The translations under genes were made by a program, and so were the position numbers. A model generated the notes under the pieces. The model saw only the letters and a program-made list of their open reading frames with translations, was not told where the DNA came from and did not search any database. Source: Dromaius novaehollandiae (lineage: Eukaryota > Chordata > Aves > Casuariiformes > Dromaiidae). From it: 64,000 nucleotides of DNA. Below, in pieces: positions 1-13,822 of the stretch; the stretch's first letter is position 1, and each line of letters opens with the position of its first letter. The stretch spans positions 1 through 64,000 of the forward strand of contig NW_026991472.1 in assembly GCF_036370855.1 (NCBI RefSeq), read 5' to 3'.

Positions 1-1719
1 AACTAGAGAGGAAGTGTTGATGGCAGCTGCTTTTTAAAAGTAGTGCATAAATTCAAAAAAGCTATAGTCTGATGTAAAGTCGAGCATTAAGTTTCTCTAG
101 TAACATTAGCTTGCCTTTTTTAAAGCTATGTTAATTGAATCCATAGTGTGTGCAGATGGATACAGCTCTATGGAGGCCATTATAGCTGTGCCAGTTTATA
201 TTAGCTGAGGATGAGCATTTAAAGAGTTTAAAGTGCTGTAGGGAGTTGGATTCAATAGTCAAATGAACAAAATGGTGACTGTCAAGGTTACAGAGTGATT
301 GATGGTTTAAATATTCTTTGGTTTCACTTGAGCATGCTTCTTAGATGACTTTCATTCCTCTGAGTGGAATGATGTGGTCTTATATTGCTGCCTGTTATTA
401 CAGTTCTCCCTTTTGGACCCATTTGCTTTTGGTACTAGCAGAAATTTTCTTCTGACGTTGCAGCCAGTACAGATTAAATTTACTTGAAACTACTTTAAAT
501 AAAGTTTCTTCAGTTAGAGGTATTTAATAGAAAAGTTATTTAAAATGATAAAATTCTCTGTAAAGCTAGTCTGACGCAAATATTACCCATGCTTTGCAAA
601 TGTTGGATAACTCCAGTTAAATCTTGTTACCTCTGTGTTTGTTTGGAAGAGGCTCCCACCTGCACCATTATCTGCCCTCTCTTTTAGTAACCTACCTGAA
701 CAGCTATTGTCCATTCACTATACCTCCTTTCCTCTTTAGGTATGGCAGCTTGACTGCTTGTCCCTTTTTATGCAAGCTCTGCCCTTTGCAGAATACACTA
801 CAGAAAGTAGTGTTTCCAGTTAATAGCCTAGTGTCATTAACACCATTGAAATTTTTAATCATAACTATCTTGCCTTTGTGTTTTGGTTTATTTCTTGTTT
901 TGCTATTTCTATCAACCACTTTCTTCTTGATAGTATTCTAAATGTGGAACATTAAATCTTGGAAAGGGACTTAATCACAGGAATCAATACACATACATTT
1001 CTCATTTTTTCATGTTGGCCATAGTTCAGGGATAATGGAATTGTGTAGCACTTATGGTTGAGACTTAGGAATAAGATCTGCTGTGTTTTCAAGTGTGTGC
1101 TTTGCTGATACATGTAAAGGAGAAGATTAGATTCACTAGGAGGAAACATTTTACCATATGAGAATAAAATAATTATCTGCTTGATCAGTTTTCTGTTCAA
1201 AAGTAGTCAGTGCCTACAAGGAGGAGGTGGGATTCTGGTACATAGTCTATAATTACGAGGCAAGCTGGATTTTTCATGTAATAATTTACTGAAAAAAAAA
1301 TGCTTCTTTCCAATTAAATGAGGCAGAATATGGCTTGAAACCAAGGCAGTAGAGATTTTGAACGCGAATGTGTTTAATCGGGAAAGTTCTAGGTAAGTCT
1401 GGTGTGAAACTTTATTTCCTTTGAATATTGCAAGCTGAAGCTAAAAATAGGAAAGCCTTAGTGCAGGTTGCACAAGAGTAACTGATAGACTTGTTTTTCC
1501 CTGTCTTTCCAAGTTTAAGGTTGTCCTAACTTTGGCCTGAAATACTGGTGATGTGATGTCGTCTTTATTAAGATATGCAGTATTTTTTTATGAATAGACA
1601 CTGATGATATGACTTTGCTTTTGTATATAGCAGATGTGACATATTTAGTGGAAAAGACTAGTAATGTTCCTCAAGCATGAAATTTGAATGAAATCTGAAA
1701 AACTAATTTATTTCTGCAG
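1..1719. other. No exon assigned (probably intron of the + strand gene that follows)
   Basis: AT-rich DNA without a convincing coding exon. A stretch near 1351-1391 has an acceptor-like and a donor-like flank with an open frame, but its reading phase does not fit the exon at 1720. Because the first recognised exon starts inside a codon, transcription must enter from the left and this stretch is most simply intronic. Confidence 0.5.
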
Positions 1720-2658
1720 AAGAGACAAGTGATACTCTTCAAAATGAAGAAATCTGTCACAAAGAAGATGACCAGAATCCAGTATCTACTGATAATGTGG
1801 TGTGTATACTTTTCCTGTTCTAGTTATATGACCTCCTTAATTGTTGATGTTGTTATTGTCCAGCACTAGTGTTTTTCACTAGATGAAAGCTTCAGTTGAG
1901 TGTGCTGAGTCCTTCCTTATTGCTTGAGTACTACAAGAAGCTGGTTGTGGTGGAACTGTGCACATTCAATAGAAATTGAATAATACAGATTTTTCTGTAT
2001 TATAACGACCCAGTGCTGTTCTTCTGGAGTGCAGAACACTCTGCTTAGGTAGCACTCTGTAAGTGCATATTGTAATAAAGCAGTAGGAATAAACAACAAA
2101 ATAATAATAAAAAAGGATTTTCAGTAGCTTTGAGAAAGTCAGGTGTCTCTAGTGTTTCTTCTCTATAGCTAACCTTAGATCCGTGGGCTCAAGCCAGGGC
2201 TGGATATATAGTCTTCATTCCTATACTCTTGGCAGGGCATTATTTAGAAGTTTATTATTTTCTCACATGCATTCACTTTGAGTCGAACACAGTTCTTGCT
2301 GTTTTTATTTGACTGCAATAAGAACAAGGAAGGAAAGACAGAAGGAGGAGTCATGGCAAATAATGTAATATGTCCCCTTTGTTTAGCCTGTCTTCTCTCA
2401 AATTAGAAGAAAGGAGAGGAGGAAGAGGAGAGAAGACCTAAGTGGTAGGGTAATTTTTATCTTAAAAAGTTATCTGGAGAATGAACAGGTGATGGTTCCA
2501 GTTCCCAATTAGACTCTTCTAATTCAGTTAGAGGTTAAACTGCAGTAGCTCAGACCATGACTAAAACATTAGTTTTATAATCATCACCTATAGTCTGAAA
2601 TGGGAAAGTGAACAGGAGATTTCCTTCCCTTTATAAATAAAGAGAGAATGTTTTATTT

Positions 2659-2689
<31 letters not shown>

Positions 2690-4083
2690 GATCACCTTTT
2701 GTGTAAACTAAAATTCCAGGGCTGTATTTCTTCTGGTTAGCCTAAAAAGAATGGCTGTCCTTTTCCATTCTTTTTAACCTGATGGCCTGCTGTGACCTTA
2801 GAAGGAATAACTCTCGAGTTTCAGGCGGATGTATTTACCATGGAGATGCAGAATGTAATGTGAAAAGGTCTGCAAAGATGATGCCCAACAATGAATCGGT
2901 TCTCCGGTTTACCTTAACCCCCAACATTATATAATTTGATATAATGAGGAAAAAAACAAAACAAGTAGTTTTTCATATCATGTTCTGAAAATTCTGTAAC
3001 AAAATTTTAAAAAGTATGCTGTTAAAATTGGACTAAGACACAGTGGACTTGCATAAGAGATACAGTTTTTATTTGATATTCTAATCTATTTATCCTTTGC
3101 TATCTTAAAATATAGAATTGTAAGGAGGACAGAGTTGAATGTTTGGCATTTATTTAGAGGCTCTTTTCTTCACACTGAGTCTAAAATCAAAAATGTGTTT
3201 AAATCACAGTGCTAGTATATGATAACAGCAGACCTTTGTGACATTAAGCCTTTGAAATGTTACCACTTCAGCTGTGTCGTCAGACACTGAAGCACAGAAA
3301 ATGTGGTTTATACTCCTTACCTTCAACATGTGCTCATTAGCTAAGTGGGTACTGCTACTGAGAAAGTGTTAACATGTCTGTAAGGATTTTTCCTTGGAGG
3401 TTAGGAGGAAATTTCTGATGGGTGGTCTGCAGGCAAACAGAAGGACATATATATGTTGCAGAGAAGTAACCTCCTATTAAGTAACGCCTCAGGAACTAAC
3501 CATTAATTTGTACTTCTGTCACTGTGGGCCCTTGCCTAAGTTGTATTAAGTAGTATATTAAATAGTATAATAAAATTGCTTTAACCTATTTACACAGTCT
3601 CATAAGTGTTTACAAGTGCTAGAATAGTGAAAGGTAGCATGAAACCCCCTTCTTATACTACCATTGCTTCTTTCTCAAAAATATAGTGAAATTTATAGTT
3701 TAATCCCTCTTAATTCTTGATAAAAATGCCAGTCTCTTACCACTATCTAATTCAAATTCATTCCATCTGTTTGCAATCTAACTTACATGTGGAAAAAAAA
3801 AAAAACCCTCATAGGTGCTCTAAAGATGTATAAATTTTGTGGTTTTTCCTATCAAAGTACATGTTAACATAATTCTCTCACATGCCAAGTTTTTTGTTAT
3901 GGGGGGAAAAAAACAAAACACAAGTGCTAAGTAGTTTAAATGGAATGTTTTAAAAGCTGATATATGATTATAATGTATTTCCAAATTTTAAACAGCATTG
4001 AGGATGGCCTTTAGCATTGTATTTTAGATAGGTCTAGAAACCCAATAAAGCTCCTAAGAATTGTTGTGAATCAACTGAAAATA

Positions 4084-4130
<47 letters not shown>

Positions 4131-7100
4131 TTTTTCACACACAGATACACACACACTTTTGAAACTGTCTATCATACCAATGTCCTCTACTCTTCAGGGC
4201 ATTTGACTTGCGCTATGGCCAAAGTAGACTAAAGGAGAGACTCTAATTTTTTTAGGCAAGGCGTAGGTCAGTTAGGACTTGCCAGTCATTTGCCATAATT
4301 GTTGATTTTTTTTTTTTTTCTCTCCTCCCCCATCTAATTCCAGAGGAAAAAACTTTCTTACTCTACTTGGCCCTCTAGGATATCTTCAACAAAAGGCTTA
4401 TGGAATAAATGCAGGCTTCTGCAGGCTGTAATGAGATACGGTATGCAATTTAATTGCCAAAAGCTCAGTGACATGTAGCTCCTCCTCTGCAAACAGCCTG
4501 AGTCACCGTGGCAGGAACTGTCCCAGGTCTGCATATACACAGTTCCAGTTTGGAGTCTTCCTAGACCTCCTATGGCTAAGGTGCATGATTGCCATCTAAT
4601 GGGGGCTCCGGAACTCAAAATTGCTCATGAGCAGGCAGAAAAAGCCCTGTTACCTTATTCTTTACATGTTAGTTTGAGATAAACATTGTTGTTTGTTGCT
4701 CTAATCTATAAATTAGAATATTTGGAATGAACCATCTACTTCTGTTTCAGAAAATAGAAATTATAGATGATGAAGAAAGTGATATGATAAGCAATTCTGA
4801 AGTGGATCAAATGAGTTCTCTCTTGGATTATAAGGTAAGTAATTTAGGCCATGAAATAGTAAGCAAGATAGCCCTTCACAAAAAATTCAAACAGGTTTAT
4901 CTGTGAGGAATTGAGCACAGGAGTGTGGGAGCCTGGAACTCTTCTGCTCTCATCAGGCAGCCATGGTGCAGCACACTTTCCCTTCAGTCGCATGCCAAGC
5001 AGTCTCATCCCATGCAGTCAGTTTATCTGTGTTTCAACACAGAGGGAGGGAGGATAAGTCCCATTTCTACAGAGCAGCTACATTACTGTAAGTGTAGCCA
5101 TCTGCAGCTCCCACCAAGTGTCCCGAACCAAAACAATTTATTTAGTGTCTAAAATGAAACTTTCACTCTGTGCCATAATTGTTTTCTGGAGTGTTATGGA
5201 ATGCTTTTAAAATATGGTGTGATGCGGCCAGCTTTGGAAAGAAATAATAACAGCTGGAATCCTCTAACAAAGTAGGGTGAACTGAGAAAGTAGTGGCTCT
5301 AATATTGTAGTGCAGAACATAAGCATTGTAGCCTGCAGGACTGGTTGTAAGCAGTAGTTGTGGGAGGGAAGAAAAGCAGTTAGATACCTGACAGCCCATG
5401 TATTCTGTGAAATGGTAAAGGTTATGTGTGCGCTACTGGTCTCAGAGTTGCCAAGTTCTGTATTTTATTTTGAGCATGCTTTTAATTTATGTGGCTGACT
5501 TTCTTACTTACAAAATAGGCATATTCTGCTAATGATAATCAGGTACTGAAACAATAAATAGATTAGATTTTTCAGAACAAAAATTAATCCCTCAAGCAGT
5601 GTTTTCCTGGTAAGGGCAGTGCAGAATGAATATGGATAAGAGAATGACCTTTTCTTAATGTCACCTGTCACCAAACTGAAAGGCCCGTTGTGACAGCATG
5701 CCCTACAGAACCTTGTTTGTTGTTTTGTTGTTTGACATAAGTGATTGGTTTTTGTGGCTGTGCGTTTTCTGCATAAATCTGTATTCCATCTTTTACTGGA
5801 CAAAATCCCTTGCTAAATAGGCAACTTGTAAGTTTACATCTGTAATAAATCCATTAAGCTGTTTTTTAATGAAAATATCTCCTTTCATGAAATACGCAAA
5901 GACCAGATTTTCAGCAAGCCTCAAAGTCGCAGCCCAGATATGTATCTCTTACTCTCAGAGCTGTTGTAACCTGAAGCAGTATGGTGATTTGTATTTTTTT
6001 TAAGGAATATCATTTTTTTTAATTAAAAAAGTACATGTTTATAGGCTTGTTAAAAATCTTTTGATTCATTGCATAGTGTCACTTTTTCATGGCAACTAAA
6101 TTTGAATTTTAGCCAGTCTAGCAAATGTGAACGGGAATGTTGGAGCACAGTTCTATATTATAAAAATATTTTCATCATTGTTAAAATGAAATGCTAATTG
6201 GTAAGTTTGCTTTTGAAATTTGCTTCTGCAGTTGTTTGCTGCTACCAAAACCAGCCATCAAGGAATGTTTTATATTTTTCCCTGCCAACCTAATTAATCA
6301 TATGGTTATATAGTCAAACCCAACTTACAGAGATTTTTTTAAATTTACTTTTAATTCTCATTTTCATACAATATGGATAGGGGAAATAGTGATAAAATAT
6401 CCAGTCTTCTGTCAGAATACTGTAATGTATTCACCAGTACAAGAAACCTATACAAAATGGCTGCAAATCAGAATCTCAGATCTAGATTCTACATTTCCGC
6501 AATGAGGTTTTACAAGTACTCATGAAAACATTCACAGGAGATTTTTTTCCTTTTCCTTTTGTCCTTTCATTCTTCTAGTTTTGTCTTCTATGACAGGATT
6601 TCAGGTATACATGTGGACTACACTGGGGATTATAGGTGAGATCTTGTGCAACAGAGTACTGGAGTATGTTGGCACACAATTTACCACGGGATAAGCTAGG
6701 TCATAAACCTTAGCTTACAGTTTACTCTATATTGATTATTTTTAATTAAGCTGTCTTGAATTTACCAGGGGATATCAGAGACAAGCAAATGGAACACTTG
6801 ATCATGAAGTAGCTGTGAGCCTAAATGCTTACTTTCTGTGACGATGTCTTTGTATATCCCTAACAATTTCTCTATATGTATGTTTTCATTATCTTATGGG
6901 GGATGTGCATTCAGTGCCATTATATAGATACCTTTTGCAAAAATGCATGGATGATTTTGATCTTGAAAAGCAAACTGTATATTTAGCTTACATGATCTTT
7001 GCAAAGGTGAATAACAAGAGAAAAATTTGCTTTAGAAATGCTAAATCTGTCATCAGTCTATCTTATACATCAGTCAGTTGATAAGTTTGAAGAAGAAGAG

Positions 7101-10100
7101 ATATTTGGAATAAACTGAAGTACCAGATCTGAATTTTTAATCAAGAAGTTTATCCCCATATCAGGGAAGTCAACTTGCAAATACAGTGACATGTATTTAT
7201 AGAAAGGTTGGAAATATGCCTTTTTGTCCACAATATACACACTGTTCATATTTCTCTGACAATACAGTTAGAAATCTTATACAAATAAACTATTTTTTGA
7301 AATGTTAATGTTTCTTCTGTTGCCGAAGCCAGGAAAAGGTAAAAGATCCAGTGATAACTTTGCTGCCTCTCCCTCACCTATTTATCAGTCCTGCTTTGGT
7401 ATAAAGCTATGGGAAATTGGAAACCGAAACTGGGGGGAGAGGGGGGGGCGGGGAGGGGTGGAACACTAGCTCTTTCACATGTTATTTAATATCAGTCAAG
7501 CTGAAGACTTGTGTGTCTTACCTGAGATTTCAGCCCTGGGAGTGGATGGTACGATACATAGAAGTGCACTTCTGCATGTTAGCAGTGGCAGCAGAGGGAT
7601 TTGGGATTGGCTCGGCAGCTGCGGAATTCCTAGTAATGAGTGGGTGACTTGGTTGCAGAGCAGGTCTGCCTTGGTTTGTGAGGCAGATGGACATTTCTTT
7701 CCCTAATTAGTCGGGGATAGTAAAGATTTCCTCTGTTAATGGTAATATCATGAGAGTGACTTCATAGACTTCCTTCTAATATGTACATAAAATTCTCAAG
7801 AAAATACTGGTCATGTCACATACACAGACAGTTAGAATACTGTTCAATAACATCCACAAAAACAATGGTGTCCTATGAGAGGAAACCTCTGAGTTGTATG
7901 GCTTTACATTTACCAGTATGAAGCACCTCCCTGCTGAGAATCCCAGCTACAGCATGTGTGGGTAGAAGTGATGGGGGCATCGGATAACCATCCTGGTCCT
8001 GGCAGAAATGTAGAGGTGGGGTAGGCAAGAGCTTGCATCCTAGGTGACATAAATTACTAATTAGGGTTCATACTATTTTATTATTTCCATGTAGGGATAG
8101 ATTGCTAAAAATCAGAATGGTAAATATTTTATCAATACATCACTGAATGTGGGGAATAAATCTGAAACATCATTCTTCCAGATTTCCCATGTGACCTGAT
8201 TATTTTCTACCACAAGTATATCCCTATTTTATAAATATATTCCCATTCTTTCTGTAACCTCAGGGATCCTGGGGAGGTTGGTGAGCTGACTCTTCAGAAT
8301 ACACATCAAACTCAGTTGTGCTAGAGGATGGTATATTTTAGTTTGGTGGCCTTGAGGAATTCTTAAGTTCTTTTCCCTGGTCTTAGTGTCAAGCTTCCTG
8401 CTGTAGTAAATGAATTTAGTTGCTGTCTTTTATAGTCAGCCTGCCATTTCAAGATTACTTCCGAGACCTAGCTTTTGTTTTTCTTTATTGTAAAACGGAA
8501 TTGGAGGTCATCCTTATGGAATAAAAAGCAATGCTTTCGATGTTCATGTAAGCATTGGTTCAAGTCATTAATGCTTTAACGGTGCGCAGTAATTCTGAAA
8601 TGCCTTGTCTGCATGTAACATGATTTGCTATTACATATGTCTTATTCAGGATCATGAAAAATGAATTGGCATATGCATCTTTTTAGGCATTGTAGATTTA
8701 GTGTGATGTTATTGGTGGTCCATCAAAAAACTCTATCCAAAATGTGCATGCATTGTTCCAGAATTCTACAATTCTAGAATTTTGGGCCTTATTTAATATT
8801 GTTTTTGCCAGAAATCGTAATAAGTTCATCACTCCTTTTAAGTAAAAATGTTTAGTTTTAATATAAGTATATCTAAATGTTATTGAAATGATTCAGTATT
8901 ATTTATTATTTTCAGAACTTTATGTAACTTTCCCCCACAGAATGAAGAAGTCAGATTCATTGAAAATGAGTTGGAAAATCACAAACAGAAGTATTTTGAA
9001 CTACAAACATTTACTCGCAGTTTGATACTTGCTATTAAATCAGATGATAAAGAACAGCAGCAGGTAGGTCTTGAAGTAGGCCTTAATGTCAGTGTTCTAT
9101 CATTTTCTTGTTTCTCTTCCATAGTACCCAGAGGCTCAAATTATGATCAGAGCAGCATTGTGCTGATCGTCTTATGGACACAAGAAGAGTTGAACTTTAA
9201 ACAAAAGATCTTGCAGTCTGAACAAACAACGTAGAAAAAGTGTTACCTTTACAAAGGGGGAACCAGTGCACCAGTGTACACTGAAGGAGTTTGACTTGTC
9301 TGTTGTAAAGTCTAAGACAGATCTGGTATAAAAGCCAGGTTTCTTCAGGTTTAGTAGACTGCCTTTAATACATAACTGCCCTTTTAAGAACTGTAAGTTG
9401 TTAGCATTTGTTTTAATACTTGCTTGGATTATGTCTTGTATGAATAATGTTTTCTGCTTTATTTGGGAAGGGGTTTTGTTGCTTCCTCCCCCCCCTCCCC
9501 CTTTACAATCTGCAGTTGGCCATATGTAAAAATAGGAACTATAACCTGCAATAAAGAAACTTAAGACATTTTACATTCAACCTAAATTTGGCTTAAAGTT
9601 TTTTTTTCATAAAACCACATGAACTGAATAAAAAGGAGGGAACTTGAAATCTCTGAGATAAAAATTGAAACAGCTTACGACTAATCTTGTGTGCAGAACT
9701 TAGTCCTATCTCCTGCACACTCAGTGTAGTATGATTATAAATATATTAAAGCCTTTGCATGTTAAAAATACTTGAGTAAAACAAGTGAATATAGAACACT
9801 TACTCTGTCCAGTATATGGGGAAAAAATGTTTTGAACTGTTTCCAACAAAACTTAAATAACTCTGGAGATTTGCTTTAAGACACTTCATATCCATCCTTA
9901 GTATGTTTCATGTTATCCTTAGTATGTTTACCCTTATCAATATCTATCAATACTGACCTGTCTTCTTTTTAGCTATCCTATATCAGCACTGACTAAAAAG
10001 CTTAAGAAAGTTCATTCACTATACGAAGACATTTGAACATTGACATAAAACATATAGCTAAGTACTGTATTTTAATATTTTTAATTATAGGCACTGCTGT

Positions 10101-10216
10101 CAGACTTACCTCCTGAATTAGAAGAAATGGATTTCAATCATGCATCCCCAGAGCCTGATGATACCTCATTCAGTCTGTCGTCTTTATCTGAGAAAAATGC
10201 CTCAGACAGTTTGTGA
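1720..10216 (+). CDS. 3' part of an unrecognised coiled-coil/acidic protein gene (last four coding exons)
   Basis: Four exons with GT-AG borders and matching phases: 1720-1799, 4751-4834, 8941-9063 and 10091-10216, with TGA at 10214-10216. The first exon enters in phase 1; the other borders are phase 0. The reconstructed C-terminus is about 136 residues. The first two exons are acidic and polar (QNEEICHKEDDQ, IIDDEESD). The third is heptad-like and predicted coiled coil (NEEVRFIENELENHKQKYFE). The last is acidic and serine-rich and ends SSLSEKNASDSL. No catalytic motif is visible. A coiled coil followed by a Ser/Asp tail suggests a scaffold or chromatin- or vesicle-associated protein, but I cannot name the family. 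The 5' exons lie left of the window. In mammals the neighbour beyond DNAAF6 is FRMPD3 in the opposite orientation, so this flank does not match mammalian synteny. Confidence 0.75.
4087..4122. repeat. (GT)18 dinucleotide microsatellite
   Basis: Eighteen GT units followed by a short AT run, inside the intron between the exons ending at 1799 and starting at 4751. It is probably length-polymorphic. Confidence 0.95.
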
Positions 10217-13200
10217 TTGTTTTTTTTTTTTTTTATTGACAAGAAAAAAAAGACTGCCTAACATGTAGGTTTGAGAACAGCTTTTTGTTATCTAATGTTC
10301 TTCAATCAAAAAAAAAAAAAAAAAAGGCCTAAGGTGAGGTAGACCTTGCTGAAGGATGACCATAGTATGTAATAGCTGCAGTTTGCAATGACAAAAATTT
10401 GAAATGTTGTTTTTGGTAAATGAAAGAACTGTGTGAGGCAAGGTTTCATTTTTTTTGTAGAATAACTTCTGACTTTCCAGAATAACTCTTGCTCTGTAGC
10501 AAAGTCTCTTTGAGCAGGGGTCCAAGAGTGGAAAACACATGTCCTGTTACACACCCAAATAATTTTTTCTGAGTTGCTTGCTATATGAAACTCACTAGTC
10601 CTGTTTATTGTAGATTCCCCATCCCCAATTCTTACTCAGGTAGGTGGACTAAAAATTGGGAATCCATATACAAGAATGGGCTTTTTATGAATTGTCCTTG
10701 AACCTCTTTGGAAATCTGAAATTAAACTAAAGTGCTTTTCATTATGTGATTGCAAATTGTTGAATCTTCTGTTTTCTGACCAAAATAACTGACAAAAACT
10801 TTGAAAGGCTAACCAAATAATTTGAATTATCATCAATAAATTATTAATATACAGAGGCAGTCATTAAATTTTGTAACAAATTAGATTCATACTGTAAACT
10901 CGATAGCTACAGAATGTGACTTTCTGATATTCTCACCATAGCAATGGGATTACATATGTTTACACTACTATTTAAAGTTTTATGAATGTAGTTACAGGTT
11001 TTATTTGTCAAAGTCTGGATACTAAAGTTCTGTTCACTAAGTTTTAAGTATGAGTTACATATTTTTCCATAAAATTCTCTCCAGTTTTATCAAGACAGTG
11101 TCATAAAGCCACAGCTGTCATCGTGTCCCAAAAGGTTTTTGAGTGTTTCAGATTGAGCTTTGCAAAATCTTCTAAAAGTGACCTATTTTAGAAGTAGCCC
11201 ATCTGACAAATTTTTTTTGGCCAAAACCATAATACACTTGTCATTTCTGAACTGTGAGCTTAATTGCAGGCAGTGGCTGAAATGAATTTACTTTTTCCCA
11301 GCAGTTGTTCACATTGAATCCCCTTACTCATCCGAATAAACAGATGTGCAGACACATTCACATAAACTTAGTAGGGCATGTAGGTGCATGCCTGTATTAT
11401 TAATGCTTTATAACTTCTAATCTGAATATTCCTGCACAAGCATTTTTGAAACAGATACTCTTGGAATCTTGTATTAAGCCTGATCTTTCGGTTTTACACC
11501 AAGTAGTAATTTATTCTGAATCTTTATTCATGTAGTACAGTAAGTAATCCCATTAATTTCAGTGGGACTGTTCCGACTCTGGTTCTATCTGAACAAAAAA
11601 GCATCCTAATTAAAAAAGAAAAAATAGTGGAAGTCCAAGGCGTAGCTGAGAAAATTGAGTCTGTTGAAGGCAGGGGCAGGGGCGACAAAAAAAAAAAAGT
11701 TTAATAGTGGTCTAGTGATCACAGATGATTTTATTTCACTCATTCTGTTCTGTTCCTCCCTAATCGCTTATGCAGGTTTTTTCTTTTTATTATTTACAGT
11801 GAGCTTTGTTCTTTTAAGCTTTTTTTTAGCTGTTTCTGTGTTGTCATTGGGCATAGGGAGCTTTTAACAATATTGTTAAATGCCAGCTGCACAAAGGATA
11901 GTAATTTTGAAAGCTGTATAAAAAATTTTTTTCACAGTTCTGATTACTGCGCAATTCAGTTAATTCATAGTCCACAAAAAGTCTTCCCATGTATTCTACA
12001 GAATAACCCTACAGAAAGCAAGCTGTTGGGGCTGTGTTACAAGGCTAGGCATTAAAATGCAAAATAGAATCTGAAGAGATAGTAAAGGCACTCAGTGGTT
12101 ACACAGCGTAAGCGGTAGGTTCCTCATCCCTCAGTACCTTAATTGAAATGTCACATTCTGACTGGCAGACACATCCTTATATCCTTGTTCAGAGGGGGAG
12201 CAGTATTTTACTTCTGCTGAAATGACCACCTATCTAAAATTACTTAAGGTTTGTGAGCAAAGATCACAGTACTATCCCTCAAATGTAAACTAGAGCTCAA
12301 CTGCAGTTCTGTACCATCTCTGAAAAAATAATTTATAAAGGGTTTTCTATACTGGGTTAACAAGGCTTTCTATTACTGTTCTCTCAAGATAGGAAATCTG
12401 TGCCACTGACAATGAAGTCTCTTGTTTTCTGTGAGCTTTGCTGAAATTAAAAAAAAAAAAAAAACAAAAAAACAAAAACAAAAAACTGTGATTTGCCGCT
12501 ATTTGGATCCTATTTTCCTGCTGCTTCCACTTAAATTTCTGTGACAAAAGGCAGGATACTCTTAATGAGAGTTCTTGATTTCATGGTCAAGTTAGGTTAC
12601 TGCAGTTCTTACCTTTTTACAAGACAATTGTCATTGTTGATAATAATCTGGTTTTTGTTCTGTCTTGCTTTTATTTCATATACCAAACAAATTGAGTGGA
12701 TTCATTTTGAATGAACTGTCATGAGATTTAAACAATTATATAGGAGTCTCTTTGCTCAAGGAAGCTGGAATCCTCTATGAATTGCAGCTTGAGCGTGTTG
12801 TTCTTTGGTCCTTTTCTCATAGCAGGATTACAAGACAAAACAGAGTAAAGTAGTCATGTTGGCATACCCTGAAACATTTGGCAATATTACAGAATATTCA
12901 GGAAGAAAGAGTATAAATTATACTCCTGTATAACAGAATGCTATATTGGATACTAATATATGGTTGTTGTGTGGGGTTTTTTTCTTAATTTTAGAATATA
13001 CTTCCTGTCATGGGTAAAACAAAAAAACTTGATGATTCATTACCATTGCTGGCTATTTAAAATGTTGCAGCAACAATAGTTTTGCAGTTCAGTGGCTGAA
13101 AAGCAGCACACTTGCTTATAGATTCTTTATCATAACAGCAGTTAACCATCCCAAAGTTGTGAAAATACATATCTAAATGTTGCACTTCAGACTAGCACCA

Positions 13201-13822
13201 CACACATAGCTCATGGCTTTGTAATTTAAGGCTTTTTTGGTTTGTTTGTTTCCCTTACAGATAACTAAATGTGCTAGTCAGGTTTGCAGGTTACATCCAA
13301 ATCCATGTAACTTGCATCGGTTCAAACTGGACCTTAGGACTATATGAGAGCACTTGGTCTTGTTGCCGTCCGTATTTCTTTAAAGCTTTGTCACAGTAAC
13401 TGTACTGACACCCACCAAATTCTAAGAAGGGATACTAATTTCCAGATGAAATTCTGAAAGTTCTCTAGATGATGGAAGGTGATAGTCATGGTTGTCTTGG
13501 TATTTGACATATTTAGGGTTTTGGTCTGTGGTTATTTCATCTGTTCATAGGAGGATTAAAAAAAAAAAGCACACATCAAATGCTAATTCATCATTTGCAT
13601 AGACTTCCCATGACAGACAAGGTTAATACTGTACTGTGTTACCATGAAAGAAATAAGGCCCCCTGATATTTCACTGTTTTGGATTAGTAATTTGAATAAC
13701 TGCTACAGCAAAAGTGGCGTGTATTGACATTTTTATCATCTTTCTGCTAAGACTCTTGATTTGCTTTGTCCATGAAAGATGACTTCCCAGGCCCTGTTTA
13801 TTCCTAATTCATGTTCCAACAG

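Noticed and set aside
1351-1391. Exon-like segment with open frame and GTAAGT donor
   Set aside because: It leaves in phase 2, while the next exon at 1720 must be entered in phase 1; the alternative frame of that exon hits a stop at once.
13256-13281. Possible micro-exon after a TTACAG acceptor
   Set aside because: The donor is poor and the length too short to judge.
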